Shown here in pieces: positions 17,021 to 25,518 of a stretch of DNA of 64,000 nt. How positions within the stretch are numbered: the stretch's first letter is position 1; each line of letters begins with the position of its first letter. Source of the DNA: Brevibacillus antibioticus (lineage in GTDB: Bacteria; Bacillota; Bacilli; Brevibacillales; Brevibacillaceae); NCBI RefSeq assembly GCF_005217615.1, contig NZ_SZNK01000001.1, forward strand, positions 3,970,001 through 4,034,000, written 5' to 3'. The notes beneath the pieces are model-generated. The model was not told the origin of the DNA, made no database searches, and worked only from the letters and a program-made list of their open reading frames with translations. The translations under genes were made by a program, and so were the position numbers.

Positions 17021-18484
17021 ATGTCCATCCGTATCAAGCTGCTGCTTTCTTACACAGGGATGCTAGTCATCAGCTTGCTGACGTTTTTCGTAGCCGCCAG
17101 CCTATTTACGATTGCGGCAACAGGCGATTTCAACAGCTTTCGCGATTTTTATAAAGTGCATTATCAGCTCAATCCGCTGACAGAACAAGAAGAGAATATT
17201 TTCCTCGAATTGAAATATCATGCCAAGAATGAGCCGGATCAACTGCAAAACCAGGAGCTACTTGCCGATTACGATTTCAAGCTCAAAACGGTACGAGCCG
17301 GGCTGTATGTCCGCAGAGAGAGCAATCAAGTCTTTGCCTCCCCAACTATTAATCAGCCCGAGCTGGAAAACAGCTTGCCGCCCTATGACTTGAACAACAA
17401 CCAGATTCGCAATACGTTCAACATCGGTGAAAGATTTTATGCGTATGCCAAATTTGACTTCAAGTTTTCGGATGGCGCAAAAGGCAGTGTCTTTGTGATC
17501 CGCGAGCGCAGTCCATTTGGTGAGGTTATCCGCAAACTGCTGCCGATTCTCGTGTTCCTCCTCCTCGGCGTCATTGTCATTGCAAACGTCTTGTTGTACC
17601 GCTGGATTACCCGCAGCGTCGTCAAGCCGCTCGATCTACTGCGCAATTCGGCTGAGAATATCAAGGAAGGCAATCTGGACTTTGAGCTCCATCTGCAAAC
17701 GAAGGACGAGATTGGACAACTGAACGAAGCGTTCGAAAACATGCGCAAACGATTGCAGGAATCAGTGCGGCTGCGCCTTGCGGACGAAGAAAGCCGCAAA
17801 GAATTGATCTCCAACATCTCGCATGATTTGCGTACGCCGATTACCAATATCAAAGGCTACATCGAGGGAATCCGCGATGGGGTAGCTGATACCCCGGAGA
17901 AAATGGACAAGTACGTTAACATTATTTATTCCAAAGCAGTAGACCTCGACATGCTCGTCGATGAGCTGTTTCTCTACTCCAAGCTCGATCTGAAACAAGT
18001 ACCCTTTACGTTTGAACATGTAGATATCGTGCGGTTTTTGGATGATTGCATCGACGAACTACACTACGATCTGGAAAAGAAGGGCATCGCGATTCAGTGG
18101 AATCAACGCACAGCAGAAGGTACCCTGGTCATCGCCGATCTGGAAAAAATCAAGCGCACCGTCTTAAACATCATTGGCAACTCGCAAAAATACATGGATA
18201 AACCTGAAAAAGTCATCTGCATCTCGGTTCAAGCTGACGCTCATTGGGCCACGATTGAAATAAAAGACAACGGCATCGGTATCCCGCTAGAAGCCATTCC
18301 CCACCTGTTCGAGCGCTTTTATCGGGTGGAGCAATCCCGTAATTCTTCTACGGGCGGTAGCGGTCTGGGACTGTCCATCGCGCGCCAGATCGTCGAGGGT
18401 CACGGCGGAAAAATTTGGGTGGAGAGCAAGCAAGGCGTAGGTACCAGCGTGTTCTTTACGCTAAAACGTACCCACAAACAATAG
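17021..18484 (+). CDS. Membrane sensor histidine kinase (HAMP, HisKA, HATPase)
   Basis: The protein is 487 residues from ATG 17021 (AGGTGAG upstream); a TTG six codons earlier is less likely. A membrane helix at about residues 7-33 and a second at about 174-194 enclose an extracellular sensor domain of about 140 residues. A HAMP linker (about 196-248) follows. The phospho-acceptor is His268 in ELISNISHDLRTPITNIKG. The N-box (NIIGNSQKYM), G1 (KDNGIGIP) and G2 (GGSGLGLSIARQIVEGHGG) form the ATPase. It is translated just ahead of an OmpR-type regulator. The signal is unknown. An SLH protein gene downstream could be a target. Confidence 0.9.
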   Translation: MSIRIKLLLSYTGMLVISLLTFFVAASLFTIAATGDFNSFRDFYKVHYQLNPLTEQEENIFLELKYHAKNEPDQLQNQELLADYDFKLKTVRAGLYVRRESNQVFASPTINQPELENSLPPYDLNNNQIRNTFNIGERFYAYAKFDFKFSDGAKGSVFVIRERSPFGEVIRKLLPILVFLLLGVIVIANVLLYRWITRSVVKPLDLLRNSAENIKEGNLDFELHLQTKDEIGQLNEAFENMRKRLQESVRLRLADEESRKELISNISHDLRTPITNIKGYIEGIRDGVADTPEKMDKYVNIIYSKAVDLDMLVDELFLYSKLDLKQVPFTFEHVDIVRFLDDCIDELHYDLEKKGIAIQWNQRTAEGTLVIADLEKIKRTVLNIIGNSQKYMDKPEKVICISVQADAHWATIEIKDNGIGIPLEAIPHLFERFYRVEQSRNSSTGGSGLGLSIARQIVEGHGGKIWVESKQGVGTSVFFTLKRTHKQ

Positions 18485-18499
18485 GAGGTGCACATTCCC

Positions 18500-19195
18500 A
18501 TGTCTTCACGTATCCTCATCATTGAAGATGAGACGACCATCGCTCAGCTGGAGCGGGATTATTTTGAACTGAACGGCTTTCAGGTCGATTTATGCCACTC
18601 TGGCAGCGAAGGCTTGCCGCTTGCCATCAATGGCGACTACAGTTTGATCATCGTTGATTTGCAGCTTCCGGGCATGGACGGCTTCGAATTGTGCAGCCAG
18701 ATCAGGCAAGTCAAGGAAGTGCCGATCCTGATCGTCTCCGCCAAAAAAGAAGAGATCGATAAAATCCGTGCCTTTAATCTCGGTGCCGATGACTATATTA
18801 CAAAGCCATTTAGCCCAAGCGAATTAGTAGCCAGAGCCAAAGCCCATCTGACAAGATACGAGCGTTTGACAGCCCGACAGCCTCAACCAACGAACGCAGA
18901 GATTCACATTTGCGGTCTCGTCATCGACAAAGTATCCCGACGAGTCTATGTACGCAATCAGGAAGTTATTTTCACGACAAGAGAATTCACTCTGCTTGAA
19001 TTTTTAGCGACCCACCCGAATCGGGTTTTTAACAAAAATGAGCTGTTCGAACGAATCTGGGGCATGGATTCCAGCGGAGATATCGCGACTGTTACGGTGC
19101 ACATTCGCAAGCTGCGGGAAAAGATCGAAGTCGATCCGTCCAATCCGCAGTACATCGAGACGGTCTGGGGTGCCGGTTACCGATTTACTGTCTAA
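18500..19195 (+). CDS. OmpR/PhoB-family response regulator
   Basis: The protein is 231 residues from ATG 18500, nine bases behind AGGAGGTG. A GTG four codons upstream abuts that site and is rejected. The receiver domain has the acidic pair in IIEDE, phospho-acceptor Asp53 in IIVDLQLPGMDG and the conserved lysine in VSAKKEE. The C-terminal winged helix (about 135-231) has FTTREFTLLEFLATHPNRVF, TVTVHIRKLREKIEVDP and WGAGYRF. It partners the kinase 15 bases upstream. Confidence 0.92.
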   Translation: MSSRILIIEDETTIAQLERDYFELNGFQVDLCHSGSEGLPLAINGDYSLIIVDLQLPGMDGFELCSQIRQVKEVPILIVSAKKEEIDKIRAFNLGADDYITKPFSPSELVARAKAHLTRYERLTARQPQPTNAEIHICGLVIDKVSRRVYVRNQEVIFTTREFTLLEFLATHPNRVFNKNELFERIWGMDSSGDIATVTVHIRKLREKIEVDPSNPQYIETVWGAGYRFTV

Positions 19196-19217
19196 GCGTG
19201 AATACCATGACCATCAC

Positions 19218-19279
19218 AAAAACCTTCAGCGAAAACGAGGACGGATATTCCGCTCCACGTCAAAGCTGGAGGTTTTTTT
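19218..19279 (+). terminator. Terminator of the two-component operon
   Basis: AAAAACCTTCAGC (19218-19230) pairs with GCTGGAGGTTTTTTT (19265-19279) around a 34-base loop, with one mismatch and a seven-T tail. Confidence 0.65.
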
Positions 19280-19479
19280 ACGTGTAAGAAAGTCAAATCC
19301 CTTTCCGCTAAAGCGCGGTCGCTCCTCCATGTCCAGGCTTCGATAGAGGTCAGTTTATCTTTTTTTAAGAACTTTTTTAGATTCTGTTAATCTCTTGTTT
19401 CTTGGCAGTTTAGGTCTCTCGACTATCCTACAGATAATCAAGCAACACCCACTCAATTGATCTAAAGGAGGACCAACTG

Positions 19480-20949
19480 ATGAAAAAGCTTTCCAATAAA
19501 ATCGCGATCATGATGCTTGCAACTATTATGGGCACAGCATCCCTTCCTTACGCTGCATTGAACGTGCAAGCAGCTTCCACTCCCCTGAGTGCTCAAGAAA
19601 TTCAACAAGCCGTTACTGAACTCTCCAAGCTGAAAGTCATGCAAGGCAGTAACATTCATAATCAGGTTACGCGTGCCGAGCTGGCAAAAATGGTCGCACA
19701 CACCTTTGGCTTGCAAGGCGGCAAAACAGATAAATTCGTAACGTTTACGGATGTGAAAGCAAATGACTGGTTCTATAAATACGCGGTAGATCTGGTATCC
19801 CTCGATATCATGCAAGCAAAAGATGGCCATTTTGATCCACGTGGAACCGTGACAGATGCTGAATTCGCACAAATCGTCGCAAAGGCGCTCAAGCGTGATG
19901 TGAAGTCGGTTAACTACTGGGCGGAACGCTTCTTCTCCGCTGACAGCACCGTTACTCGCGGTGAAGCGGCTTATCTGTTGAATGTGGCTCGCCAGGCAAT
20001 CCCTTCTGATAAAGCGACCATCACCAGCGTACACGCCTTGAACGAAATTACATTGATTGTGACGTTCGATGCTCCGTTGACCGCAGAAAATGAAGTATTT
20101 GCCAAAGCAAAAGAAGACTTTGTCTTTAGCGATGGACTGACACTGACCAATATGCCACGTCTGAAAACAGGTTCTACCCATACCTACATCGTGCCAACCT
20201 CTGTTCAAAAGCCAGGAATCACCTACAGCCTGACATACAAAGGGAAAAAGGCGGGCACATTCGCGGGCAACGCAACCAAGATCAACATGACAGAAGTGCG
20301 CCAAGTAACAAACGATACGTTTGAAGTCGAGTCCCTGCAAGCAAACGGTGTCATCGATTATGGATATGTCATCTCCGCCTACAGCGGAGGGCGCGGTGCA
20401 AATGCATTGGTGCTGGATCAAAACAACGGTGCAAACGGCAAAACGTATCAAATCATTTCTTCCATGCAAGCAAGACAAGTGACCATTACACCAGAAGGCG
20501 GACAACCAATCGTAGCGAAATACGTGCCTTTCACACAATCAACAGACGGCAAACAAGAAATTAAATTCCGTCTGCCAGAAGGCCAAGTCCTGACTCCGGG
20601 CGTTACGTTCACCATTACCTCCGACTGGGCGAATATCGCGAATCCAACCTTCGTCGCAAAAGAAATCGCTCCGCTTGAAATCAGCGAAGCCAAAGCAGTT
20701 AGTGAAACTTCTATCACCGTTTCCCTGACAGAGGACCCGGGAGACGAGCTGTTCTCCGGACGCAGCGTAGAACTCACTAGTGCAGATGGAGAAAAACTGC
20801 TGGCGACGTACAAATATTCCAGCCGCAAAGGTACCACAGGCGTATTTGACATCCAGCAAGATGGTAAACTGAAAGCAGGTACCACATACACAGTAACACC
20901 TGTCGGCGATTGGGCTGGTAAATCTTCTGCCGAGCTGACAGTGGAGTAG
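19480..20949 (+). CDS. SLH-domain surface protein
   Basis: This is a 489-residue exported protein with a signal peptide (MKKLSNKIAIMMLATIMG, cleavage after VQAAS). SLH motifs follow over about residues 40-175: VTRAELAKMVAHTFGL, FTDVKANDWFYKYAVDLVSLDIMQAKDGHFDPRGTVTDAEFAQIVAKAL, and a third ending TRGEAAYLLNVARQA. These bind pyruvylated secondary cell-wall polymer. The remaining roughly 300 residues are beta-rich Ig-like modules (ATITSVHALNEITLIVTFDAPL; ISEAKAVSETSITVSLTED), each closing with an ITY-T or TTYTVTPVGDW word, as in S-layer and copper amine oxidase-like surface proteins. It has a strong ribosome site (AAAGGAGG). It is likely an S-layer-associated protein, though smaller than the main S-layer proteins. 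Confidence 0.85.
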   Translation: MKKLSNKIAIMMLATIMGTASLPYAALNVQAASTPLSAQEIQQAVTELSKLKVMQGSNIHNQVTRAELAKMVAHTFGLQGGKTDKFVTFTDVKANDWFYKYAVDLVSLDIMQAKDGHFDPRGTVTDAEFAQIVAKALKRDVKSVNYWAERFFSADSTVTRGEAAYLLNVARQAIPSDKATITSVHALNEITLIVTFDAPLTAENEVFAKAKEDFVFSDGLTLTNMPRLKTGSTHTYIVPTSVQKPGITYSLTYKGKKAGTFAGNATKINMTEVRQVTNDTFEVESLQANGVIDYGYVISAYSGGRGANALVLDQNNGANGKTYQIISSMQARQVTITPEGGQPIVAKYVPFTQSTDGKQEIKFRLPEGQVLTPGVTFTITSDWANIANPTFVAKEIAPLEISEAKAVSETSITVSLTEDPGDELFSGRSVELTSADGEKLLATYKYSSRKGTTGVFDIQQDGKLKAGTTYTVTPVGDWAGKSSAELTVE

Positions 20950-21020
20950 TCTTTGTGAACTACCTCTTCGTGTGATGCAGGCATCCAAATCAAAAAAAGG
21001 TGTGGGCTCGCTATACTGCG

Positions 21021-21089
21021 TATCGGTCTTATGACGATCGCCATCTTAAGCGGCGCTAACAGATGGCGCGGATATTGACGCCACCGATA
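21021..21089. other. Nested stem structure in a 400-base intergenic region
   Basis: TATCGGT (21021-21027) pairs with ACCGATA (21083-21089), enclosing CGCCATCT (21039-21046) with AGATGGCG (21061-21068). It lies between the SLH gene and the 572-residue protein. No known RNA class was recognised; it may be a fragment of a mobile element or a structured leader. Confidence 0.35.
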
Positions 21090-21184
21090 GGAAAGGCCGC
21101 ACCCCTGCGGCTGATCGTGAGTAAGGCTACAAAGAAATGATGGAAATACTCACACAGGCTGGCGGAAAATAAAGAACATCTCCC

Positions 21185-21239
21185 ATAAGAAAAAGGATAG
21201 GATCGTCAGAAATCACCTGACCCCTATCCTTTTTCTTAT
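21185..21239 (+). terminator. Strong terminator before the 572-residue protein gene
   Basis: ATAAGAAAAAGGATAGG (21185-21201) pairs perfectly with 21223-21239 over a 21-base loop, and T-rich sequence follows. It closes transcription from the SLH side. Confidence 0.8.
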
Positions 21240-21350
21240 TTTCTAGATCAAAAGACCCCGCAAAGCTCAAAACTTTTTCTATATTCAGGCGTCAATTACT
21301 AGTAAACCATTCCATTATGCCTATACCATTTTGATAGGAGCCTGTTTTAC

Positions 21351-23069
21351 ATGACCGTCAGCACGTATACATCGATTTTGGAAACGGACAAACGAATCCG
21401 AAAAGCTTCTCCTAACCTTGAACCCAAGGTGGAGATGTACAAGCTCTTTCTTGCTTCTACAGACGCTATTGAAATCCATATCAATAACCTGACGCATCCT
21501 TTGACTACCATCAGAATCTATGACATCCATCGAACAAAACTTGCAGAAGCTGAATATAGTCCAAACGCCCCCATCATCCTTCCGTTTTTTCCGGAGGAAG
21601 ATGGTCTTTACTACGTGCAGCTGACGATTGGGCCTGATCCAGACCCTCAGCACACCTATCAACTGCACGTAGATAAGTACAAGCGCCTATCGGGGATCAT
21701 CAATCAGTCGGAGGAATTTTCCGAAGAAAATGGGCCGTACATGATCGGACCAGAGGATGTCATCATAGCTGCTGGGACTTCCATCAGTTTTGAAGCAGGT
21801 ACATCCATCAACGTACGGTGTCAAAACAAGATCGTCGTCCAAAACGGTGCCTCTATTTCTTTTCGCGGGGAACCAGATAAACCCGTCGTCGTCATCGGCG
21901 CCATTGACGATACAACCGCGCACCGTTGGAATCAGCTCATGTTATCCCCTTTTGCTGAGGCAAGCTTCCAGCAAATCATTGTGCAATACGACAGCGACGA
22001 AGACGGCGTGGACTTCCTAACCTCAGCAGCCCCTTTCGTGGCGATTGCCTCATCCGTTGAAGAATTCGAGTCAACCGTTGCTAAAACGAACTATGTGGAG
22101 CGGGCCGCTGTCTTGTCTCCCTCTTCTCGCCTGGACTTCATCAAAACTTGGTTCCAGCAGTCCAGCCCTTACCGCTTCCATATTTTGGGCGACCTCTTGC
22201 CTGAGCTTTATTTCGGCATTGATGTCACCACCTTTGCGCGATGGGAAACGGATACGAAACGGATTAATGAAGAACGCGTAGAAGCTGGTGAAATCAATTA
22301 CTGGGATTTTGTTAACGGCAACTTCACTGCCGATTTAATAGAAGCTACGTATCTGTTTGCCAATAATGAGAGAAGCCCTGAGCTGCGAATCCAACGATTG
22401 ATTGATTTTCTGATCATCGCGCAAAAATGGAGGAGAAAACACGGATGCTTCAGCCTGTTCGACATGCTTGATCCGTTTCATGATCACGACGAGGAATTTT
22501 ACAAAACGTTTGAACAGATGTCTTCCTCTTTTTGGCTCGCACACAATACGTCCATTATTCACTGGGATACTCTTTCGCGAGAACTCGGCATTTGGCAAAA
22601 AGAAAGTTTCTTCGAACGGCAATTCATCAACTCTGTCATGATTCGCCTGCACTTCGCAGCCGATTTGCCGTTCACTCTTCCGGGGTATGGAAACAACATT
22701 CCACCTGTCGGCTTTCTCGGTATTTCCATTCACTTTGGTCCGTTCCGCTATCCAGAGGATTATCCGGCTCCCGGGCCTGAATTCGACGTCAATTACGGCG
22801 AACTCTCTACAGCTACCTATGTAAAATTTATGTTCGAATCCTTGCTCAATGGCAAAACGAATCCCGTCTACACGTGGTGGATACCTACACAAGCGGATAA
22901 GGAGCTGTTTCGAACCTTGCAGGAAAAGGGCATTTCGCTGGATTCCCCTCCGGAAGACTGGGACCGCGAATTCGTGCAGCCTGCTAGAAAAACGCTGGAG
23001 GAGATTCGGGCCTACTATCTTAACCCAACTCTTCGAGAAGATAAAAGAACGATGTCCTCCAACTGTTGA
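21351..23069 (+). CDS. Unrecognised 572-residue protein with beta-sandwich and beta-solenoid-like parts
   Basis: I do not recognise this family. No signal peptide or membrane helix is visible. Residues 1-110 look like a beta-sandwich (VEMYKLFLASTDAIEIHIN, LTTIRIYDIHRTKLAEAEYSP, DGLYYVQLTIGPDPDPQHTYQLHV), similar in pattern to prepeptidase C-terminal domains. Residues about 128-200 show short hydrophobic repeats (VIIAAGTSISFEAGTSINV, IVVQNGASISFRG) like turns of a right-handed beta-helix. The C-terminal roughly 350 residues are mostly helical and rich in W, F and H (FSLFDMLDPFHDHDEEFYKTFEQMSSSFWLAHN), ending in a proline-rich segment and helix. The ribosome site AGGAG is ten bases upstream. 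It is monocistronic between a terminator and palindromic repeats. The gene appears complete and uses codons like its neighbours. Confidence 0.75.
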   Translation: MTVSTYTSILETDKRIRKASPNLEPKVEMYKLFLASTDAIEIHINNLTHPLTTIRIYDIHRTKLAEAEYSPNAPIILPFFPEEDGLYYVQLTIGPDPDPQHTYQLHVDKYKRLSGIINQSEEFSEENGPYMIGPEDVIIAAGTSISFEAGTSINVRCQNKIVVQNGASISFRGEPDKPVVVIGAIDDTTAHRWNQLMLSPFAEASFQQIIVQYDSDEDGVDFLTSAAPFVAIASSVEEFESTVAKTNYVERAAVLSPSSRLDFIKTWFQQSSPYRFHILGDLLPELYFGIDVTTFARWETDTKRINEERVEAGEINYWDFVNGNFTADLIEATYLFANNERSPELRIQRLIDFLIIAQKWRRKHGCFSLFDMLDPFHDHDEEFYKTFEQMSSSFWLAHNTSIIHWDTLSRELGIWQKESFFERQFINSVMIRLHFAADLPFTLPGYGNNIPPVGFLGISIHFGPFRYPEDYPAPGPEFDVNYGELSTATYVKFMFESLLNGKTNPVYTWWIPTQADKELFRTLQEKGISLDSPPEDWDREFVQPARKTLEEIRAYYLNPTLREDKRTMSSNC

Positions 23070-23080
23070 GGTCGGGGGAA

Positions 23081-23155
23081 GCCATGACACATGTTTTCCA
23101 GTCGCCTATATCCTCTCTTCGTTCGGGCGGTCTCCTTCCAAACATGTGCCATGAC
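23081..23155. repeat. Hairpin behind the 572-residue protein gene
   Basis: gccatgacacatgttt (23081-23096) pairs with aaacatgtgccatgac (23140-23155) with a few mismatches over 43 bases. It begins 12 bases after the stop codon. It may terminate transcription, though it has no T-tract. Confidence 0.5.
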
Positions 23156-23320
23156 TTTCGAACAGCAGAGGATCATTTCGATGGTTAGACCTTTTTCTCA
23201 GTTATGTCTGGAAGTCTCTTGAAGTAGATGATCTTTTGCTTCATCTTCTGGTGTAGTCTGTAGGAATTATTTCGATTTTAGAGATCTCGATTCATATTTC
23301 AGAGCTTCTTAAGCTGCGTA

Positions 23321-23523
23321 GAAAGAAGCGCATTTCCAGTCCAAGCGCCTCTGGAGCCCAACCCAGCTCCGAAATGAATGGCGGGGAATTTCAGCTTCAC
23401 TTATGAGATACTTCCTCGAAACTATCTACGTTTGAAGCGCTCCCGCCATTCATTTCGGAGCGAACAGTGAATCCCCTCTTGCGGGGCGTAGGCCGAAGCG
23501 TAGACTGGAAATGCGCTTCTTTC
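23321..23523. repeat. Long palindrome with two perfect arm pairs, about 200 bp
   Basis: Outer arms gaaagaagcgcatttccagt(c) (23321-23341) and 23503-23523 are perfect over 21 bases. Inner arms gctccgaaatgaatggcggg (23366-23385) and 23442-23461 are perfect over 20 bases. This is the best-preserved member of the window's palindrome family and fills the roughly 500-base gap between two convergent genes. I see no gene inside. Confidence 0.8.
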
Positions 23524-23575
23524 CCCCACTACAGCTACGAAAAAAGCTTCCTCAATCTGAGAGAAGGCTTCCTCT

Positions 23576-24385
23576 TTAATTCACAAAATTTTTCCCATAG
23601 TAAATCTCGTCCATCTCTATTTGCAATTGCTTCGTAATATCCTCCTGCTCCTCTGGTGTCAGCCTATCCTTCGTGTATCCAAACAAATAATTGTTCAGAT
23701 CAAATTGCCTGCGTTTACATTTGGTATGGAAAATATTATCTTGGTACACATTCACATCAATCATATGGAACAATTCCTTAATTTCCTCGGGAATATAATT
23801 TTGGATCGAACTGATGTCGTGATCGATAAACAGCTTATATCCATGAATATCCCGGGTAAAACCGCGCACCTTGTAATCAATTGTCATCAAGTCTGTATCA
23901 AACGAACGAATTAAATAATTGAGTGCTTTGAGCGGAGAAATTTCGCCACAGGTCGACACGTCAATATCGGCCCGGAATGTACTGATACCCTCTGTTGGAT
24001 GGTACTCTGGGTACGTATGCACCGTAATATGGCTCTTGTCCAATTGCAGCACCACATTTTCAGGCAAAGGTCCGGGGGATTCCTCATAAGATTCAGTAGG
24101 GACTTCTACGACTGGCCCCTCGGATACAAGAACCGTGACGCTCGCACCTTGTGGTACATAATCTTGTTGGGCGACATTCAATATATGTGCGCCGATAATA
24201 TCCGACACGTTTTTCAGGATATTCGTCAAACGCTCGGCATTATATTGTTCATCTATGTATTCGATATACGCTTCCCGTTCCGCTTTTGTTTTTGTGTAAC
24301 AGATGTCGTACATGTTGAAGCTGAGTGACTTGGTCAAATTATTGAAGCCATGCAGCGTAACGTTTTGTTCCGTTTTTTGTTCCAA
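23576..24385 (-). CDS. speD: S-adenosylmethionine decarboxylase proenzyme, long (E. coli-like) type
   Basis: This 269-residue proenzyme makes decarboxylated AdoMet, the aminopropyl donor for spermidine synthesis. The self-cleavage motif [13 protein letters not shown] predicts cleavage before Ser118, which becomes the pyruvoyl group. The catalytic Cys146 lies in [15 protein letters not shown]. Length and motif match the class 1A enzyme of Escherichia coli rather than the roughly 125-residue class 1B enzyme of Bacillus subtilis. No spermidine synthase gene is adjacent and the gene stands alone. Function is certain at family level. Confidence 0.92.
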   Translation of the reverse strand: MEQKTEQNVTLHGFNNLTKSLSFNMYDICYTKTKAEREAYIEYIDEQYNAERLTNILKNVSDIIGAHILNVAQQDYVPQGASVTVLVSEGPVVEVPTESYEESPGPLPENVVLQLDKSHITVHTYPEYHPTEGISTFRADIDVSTCGEISPLKALNYLIRSFDTDLMTIDYKVRGFTRDIHGYKLFIDHDISSIQNYIPEEIKELFHMIDVNVYQDNIFHTKCKRRQFDLNNYLFGYTKDRLTPEEQEDITKQLQIEMDEIYYGKNFVN

Positions 24386-24587
24386 GAGTCATTTCCCCCT
24401 GTGGTATCCAAAACTCGTTCGTTCTTACTTTTTCCTCCATCTCGTTCATAAATACCTATTACTTTTGTCCTATCAAAAAATGATTCAATAGCATCAGATA
24501 AACTTAACGAAATATGGTTCTAATCCACTGGGTTTAGTGGTAAAATATCGAAGTGTGTCAAAATTTAGCAGAAAGGGGGAAATTATC

Positions 24588-24941
24588 ATGCATTGGTATA
24601 CAAGCGTGTTGAAACAATACGTCGCTTTTGCAGGAAGAGCTAGACGTCAAGAATATTGGATGTTCACTTTGTTCAACATCATCGTATCTTTGGTAATTGC
24701 TCTCGTAGACTCATTAATTGGTACAGCATCTGTTTTGGGTATGATCTACTCACTGGCAGTATTACTGCCTAGTTTGAGCGTAACCGCTCGCCGATTGCAC
24801 GATACAGGAAGAAGCGGTTGGTGGATCCTTCTCTCGTTTGTTCCTTTGGTCGGTGCAATTATTTTACTCGTTTTCTTGTGCCAAGACAGCAAAGAAGACA
24901 ACCAATACGGTGCGAATCCAAAAGCTTCGCAATCCTTCTAA
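24588..24941 (+). CDS. DUF805 small membrane protein
   Basis: The protein is 117 residues from ATG 24588 (ribosome site AAAGGGGG); an upstream in-frame ATG has no such site. MHWYTSVLKQYVAFAGRARRQEYWMFTLFNIIV is the DUF805 signature (F-x-G-R-A-x-R-x-E-Y-W). Three to four membrane helices follow, with RRLHDTGRSGWWILLSFVPLVG, the second hallmark, and a polar tail DSKEDNQYG. It is an inner-membrane protein of unknown function. It is monocistronic with a clear terminator. Confidence 0.9.
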   Translation: MHWYTSVLKQYVAFAGRARRQEYWMFTLFNIIVSLVIALVDSLIGTASVLGMIYSLAVLLPSLSVTARRLHDTGRSGWWILLSFVPLVGAIILLVFLCQDSKEDNQYGANPKASQSF

Positions 24942-24952
24942 TGTCTCCATCA

Positions 24953-24973
24953 CCTCTCCTGATAAAGGAGAGG
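24953..24973 (+). terminator. Terminator of the DUF805 gene
   Basis: CCTCTCC, seven-base loop, GGAGAGG, then TTTTTTATTTTT. Confidence 0.9.
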
Positions 24974-24977
24974 TTTT

Positions 24978-25247
24978 TTATTTTTGGCCCAAAGAAAAAA
25001 CGGCCGTTCGGGGTTCCCCAAATGCCGTTTGATCCATTACCGTTTTACGCCTCGTCCCAAAAACGTCGCAAGTTGTCCCTCCTAATCTTGGAGCAGACAG
25101 CACCCTTTCGACCACTGCCTTTTCTCCCTCTTCCGCTAAGGTCGACAGCTGCTTTTGTGCGATTATCCTGCCTGTATGATCAATGAAACCAACCAAGATT
25201 TTGGTCCCACCCAAGTCCAGTCCAATCGCATAATCATCTTTTGCCAT
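24978..25247 (-). pseudogene. Remnant of a ROK-family sugar kinase
   Basis: From ATG 25247 the first roughly 50 codons encode a typical ROK N-terminus: MAKDDYAIGLDLGGTKILVG with the phosphate-binding DLGGTK, then a second strand and AEEGEKAVVERV. After that the sequence departs (LSAPRLGGTTCDVFG) and the frame runs into a terminator hairpin. ROK glucokinases are about 300 residues, so most of the gene, including the sugar-binding and zinc-binding parts, has been lost. The retained terminator suggests an internal deletion rather than simple truncation. Confidence 0.7.
24994..25030 (-). terminator. Terminator of the deleted ROK gene
   Basis: On the minus strand AAACGGC (25030-25024), an 18-base segment that itself folds (GGGG/CCCC), then a GCCGTTT-containing arm followed by TTTTCTTT. 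Confidence 0.65.
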
Positions 25248-25518
25248 GCTCGTCGCTCTTTCTAGTGTCAGAGCGATTCGCTTTCGTTCCTTTAACCAAT
25301 CGTGTATTGTGCAAACATGTCGTCTACTTTGTCTACCATTCGACAATATCTCCTAAAGTAAAAAAAGTGATCATCCTATAAAATGGTATATATAGGAAGT
25401 TTTTTGGGAGGGGCGATGAAATCCATCTCATTATTCTGTATAGAGTACCTAAACATCTGGCATCCACTCGATGAGCGTTTCAGAGCTACATTACCACTGT
25501 CATGAAAGGTTGATGTTC

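Noticed and set aside
17021-19195. The 17-19 kb two-component system as the missing BceRS partner of the BceAB-type transporter
   Set aside because: BceS-type kinases lack a large extracellular sensor, whereas this kinase has about 140 extracellular residues and a HAMP linker.
19462-20538. Long minus-strand open frame of 358 codons opposite the SLH gene
   Set aside because: It is antisense to a gene with clear SLH domains, has no ribosome site, and its cysteine- and histidine-rich composition is typical of a shadow frame.
13277-23523. CRISPR array made from the repeated palindromes
   Set aside because: The repeats are long imperfect palindromes, dispersed kilobases apart, without regular spacers or Cas genes.
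25350-25518. Possible riboswitch upstream of the SPIPxGW repeat-protein gene
   Set aside because: No recognised aptamer core or expression-platform hairpin could be found by eye.
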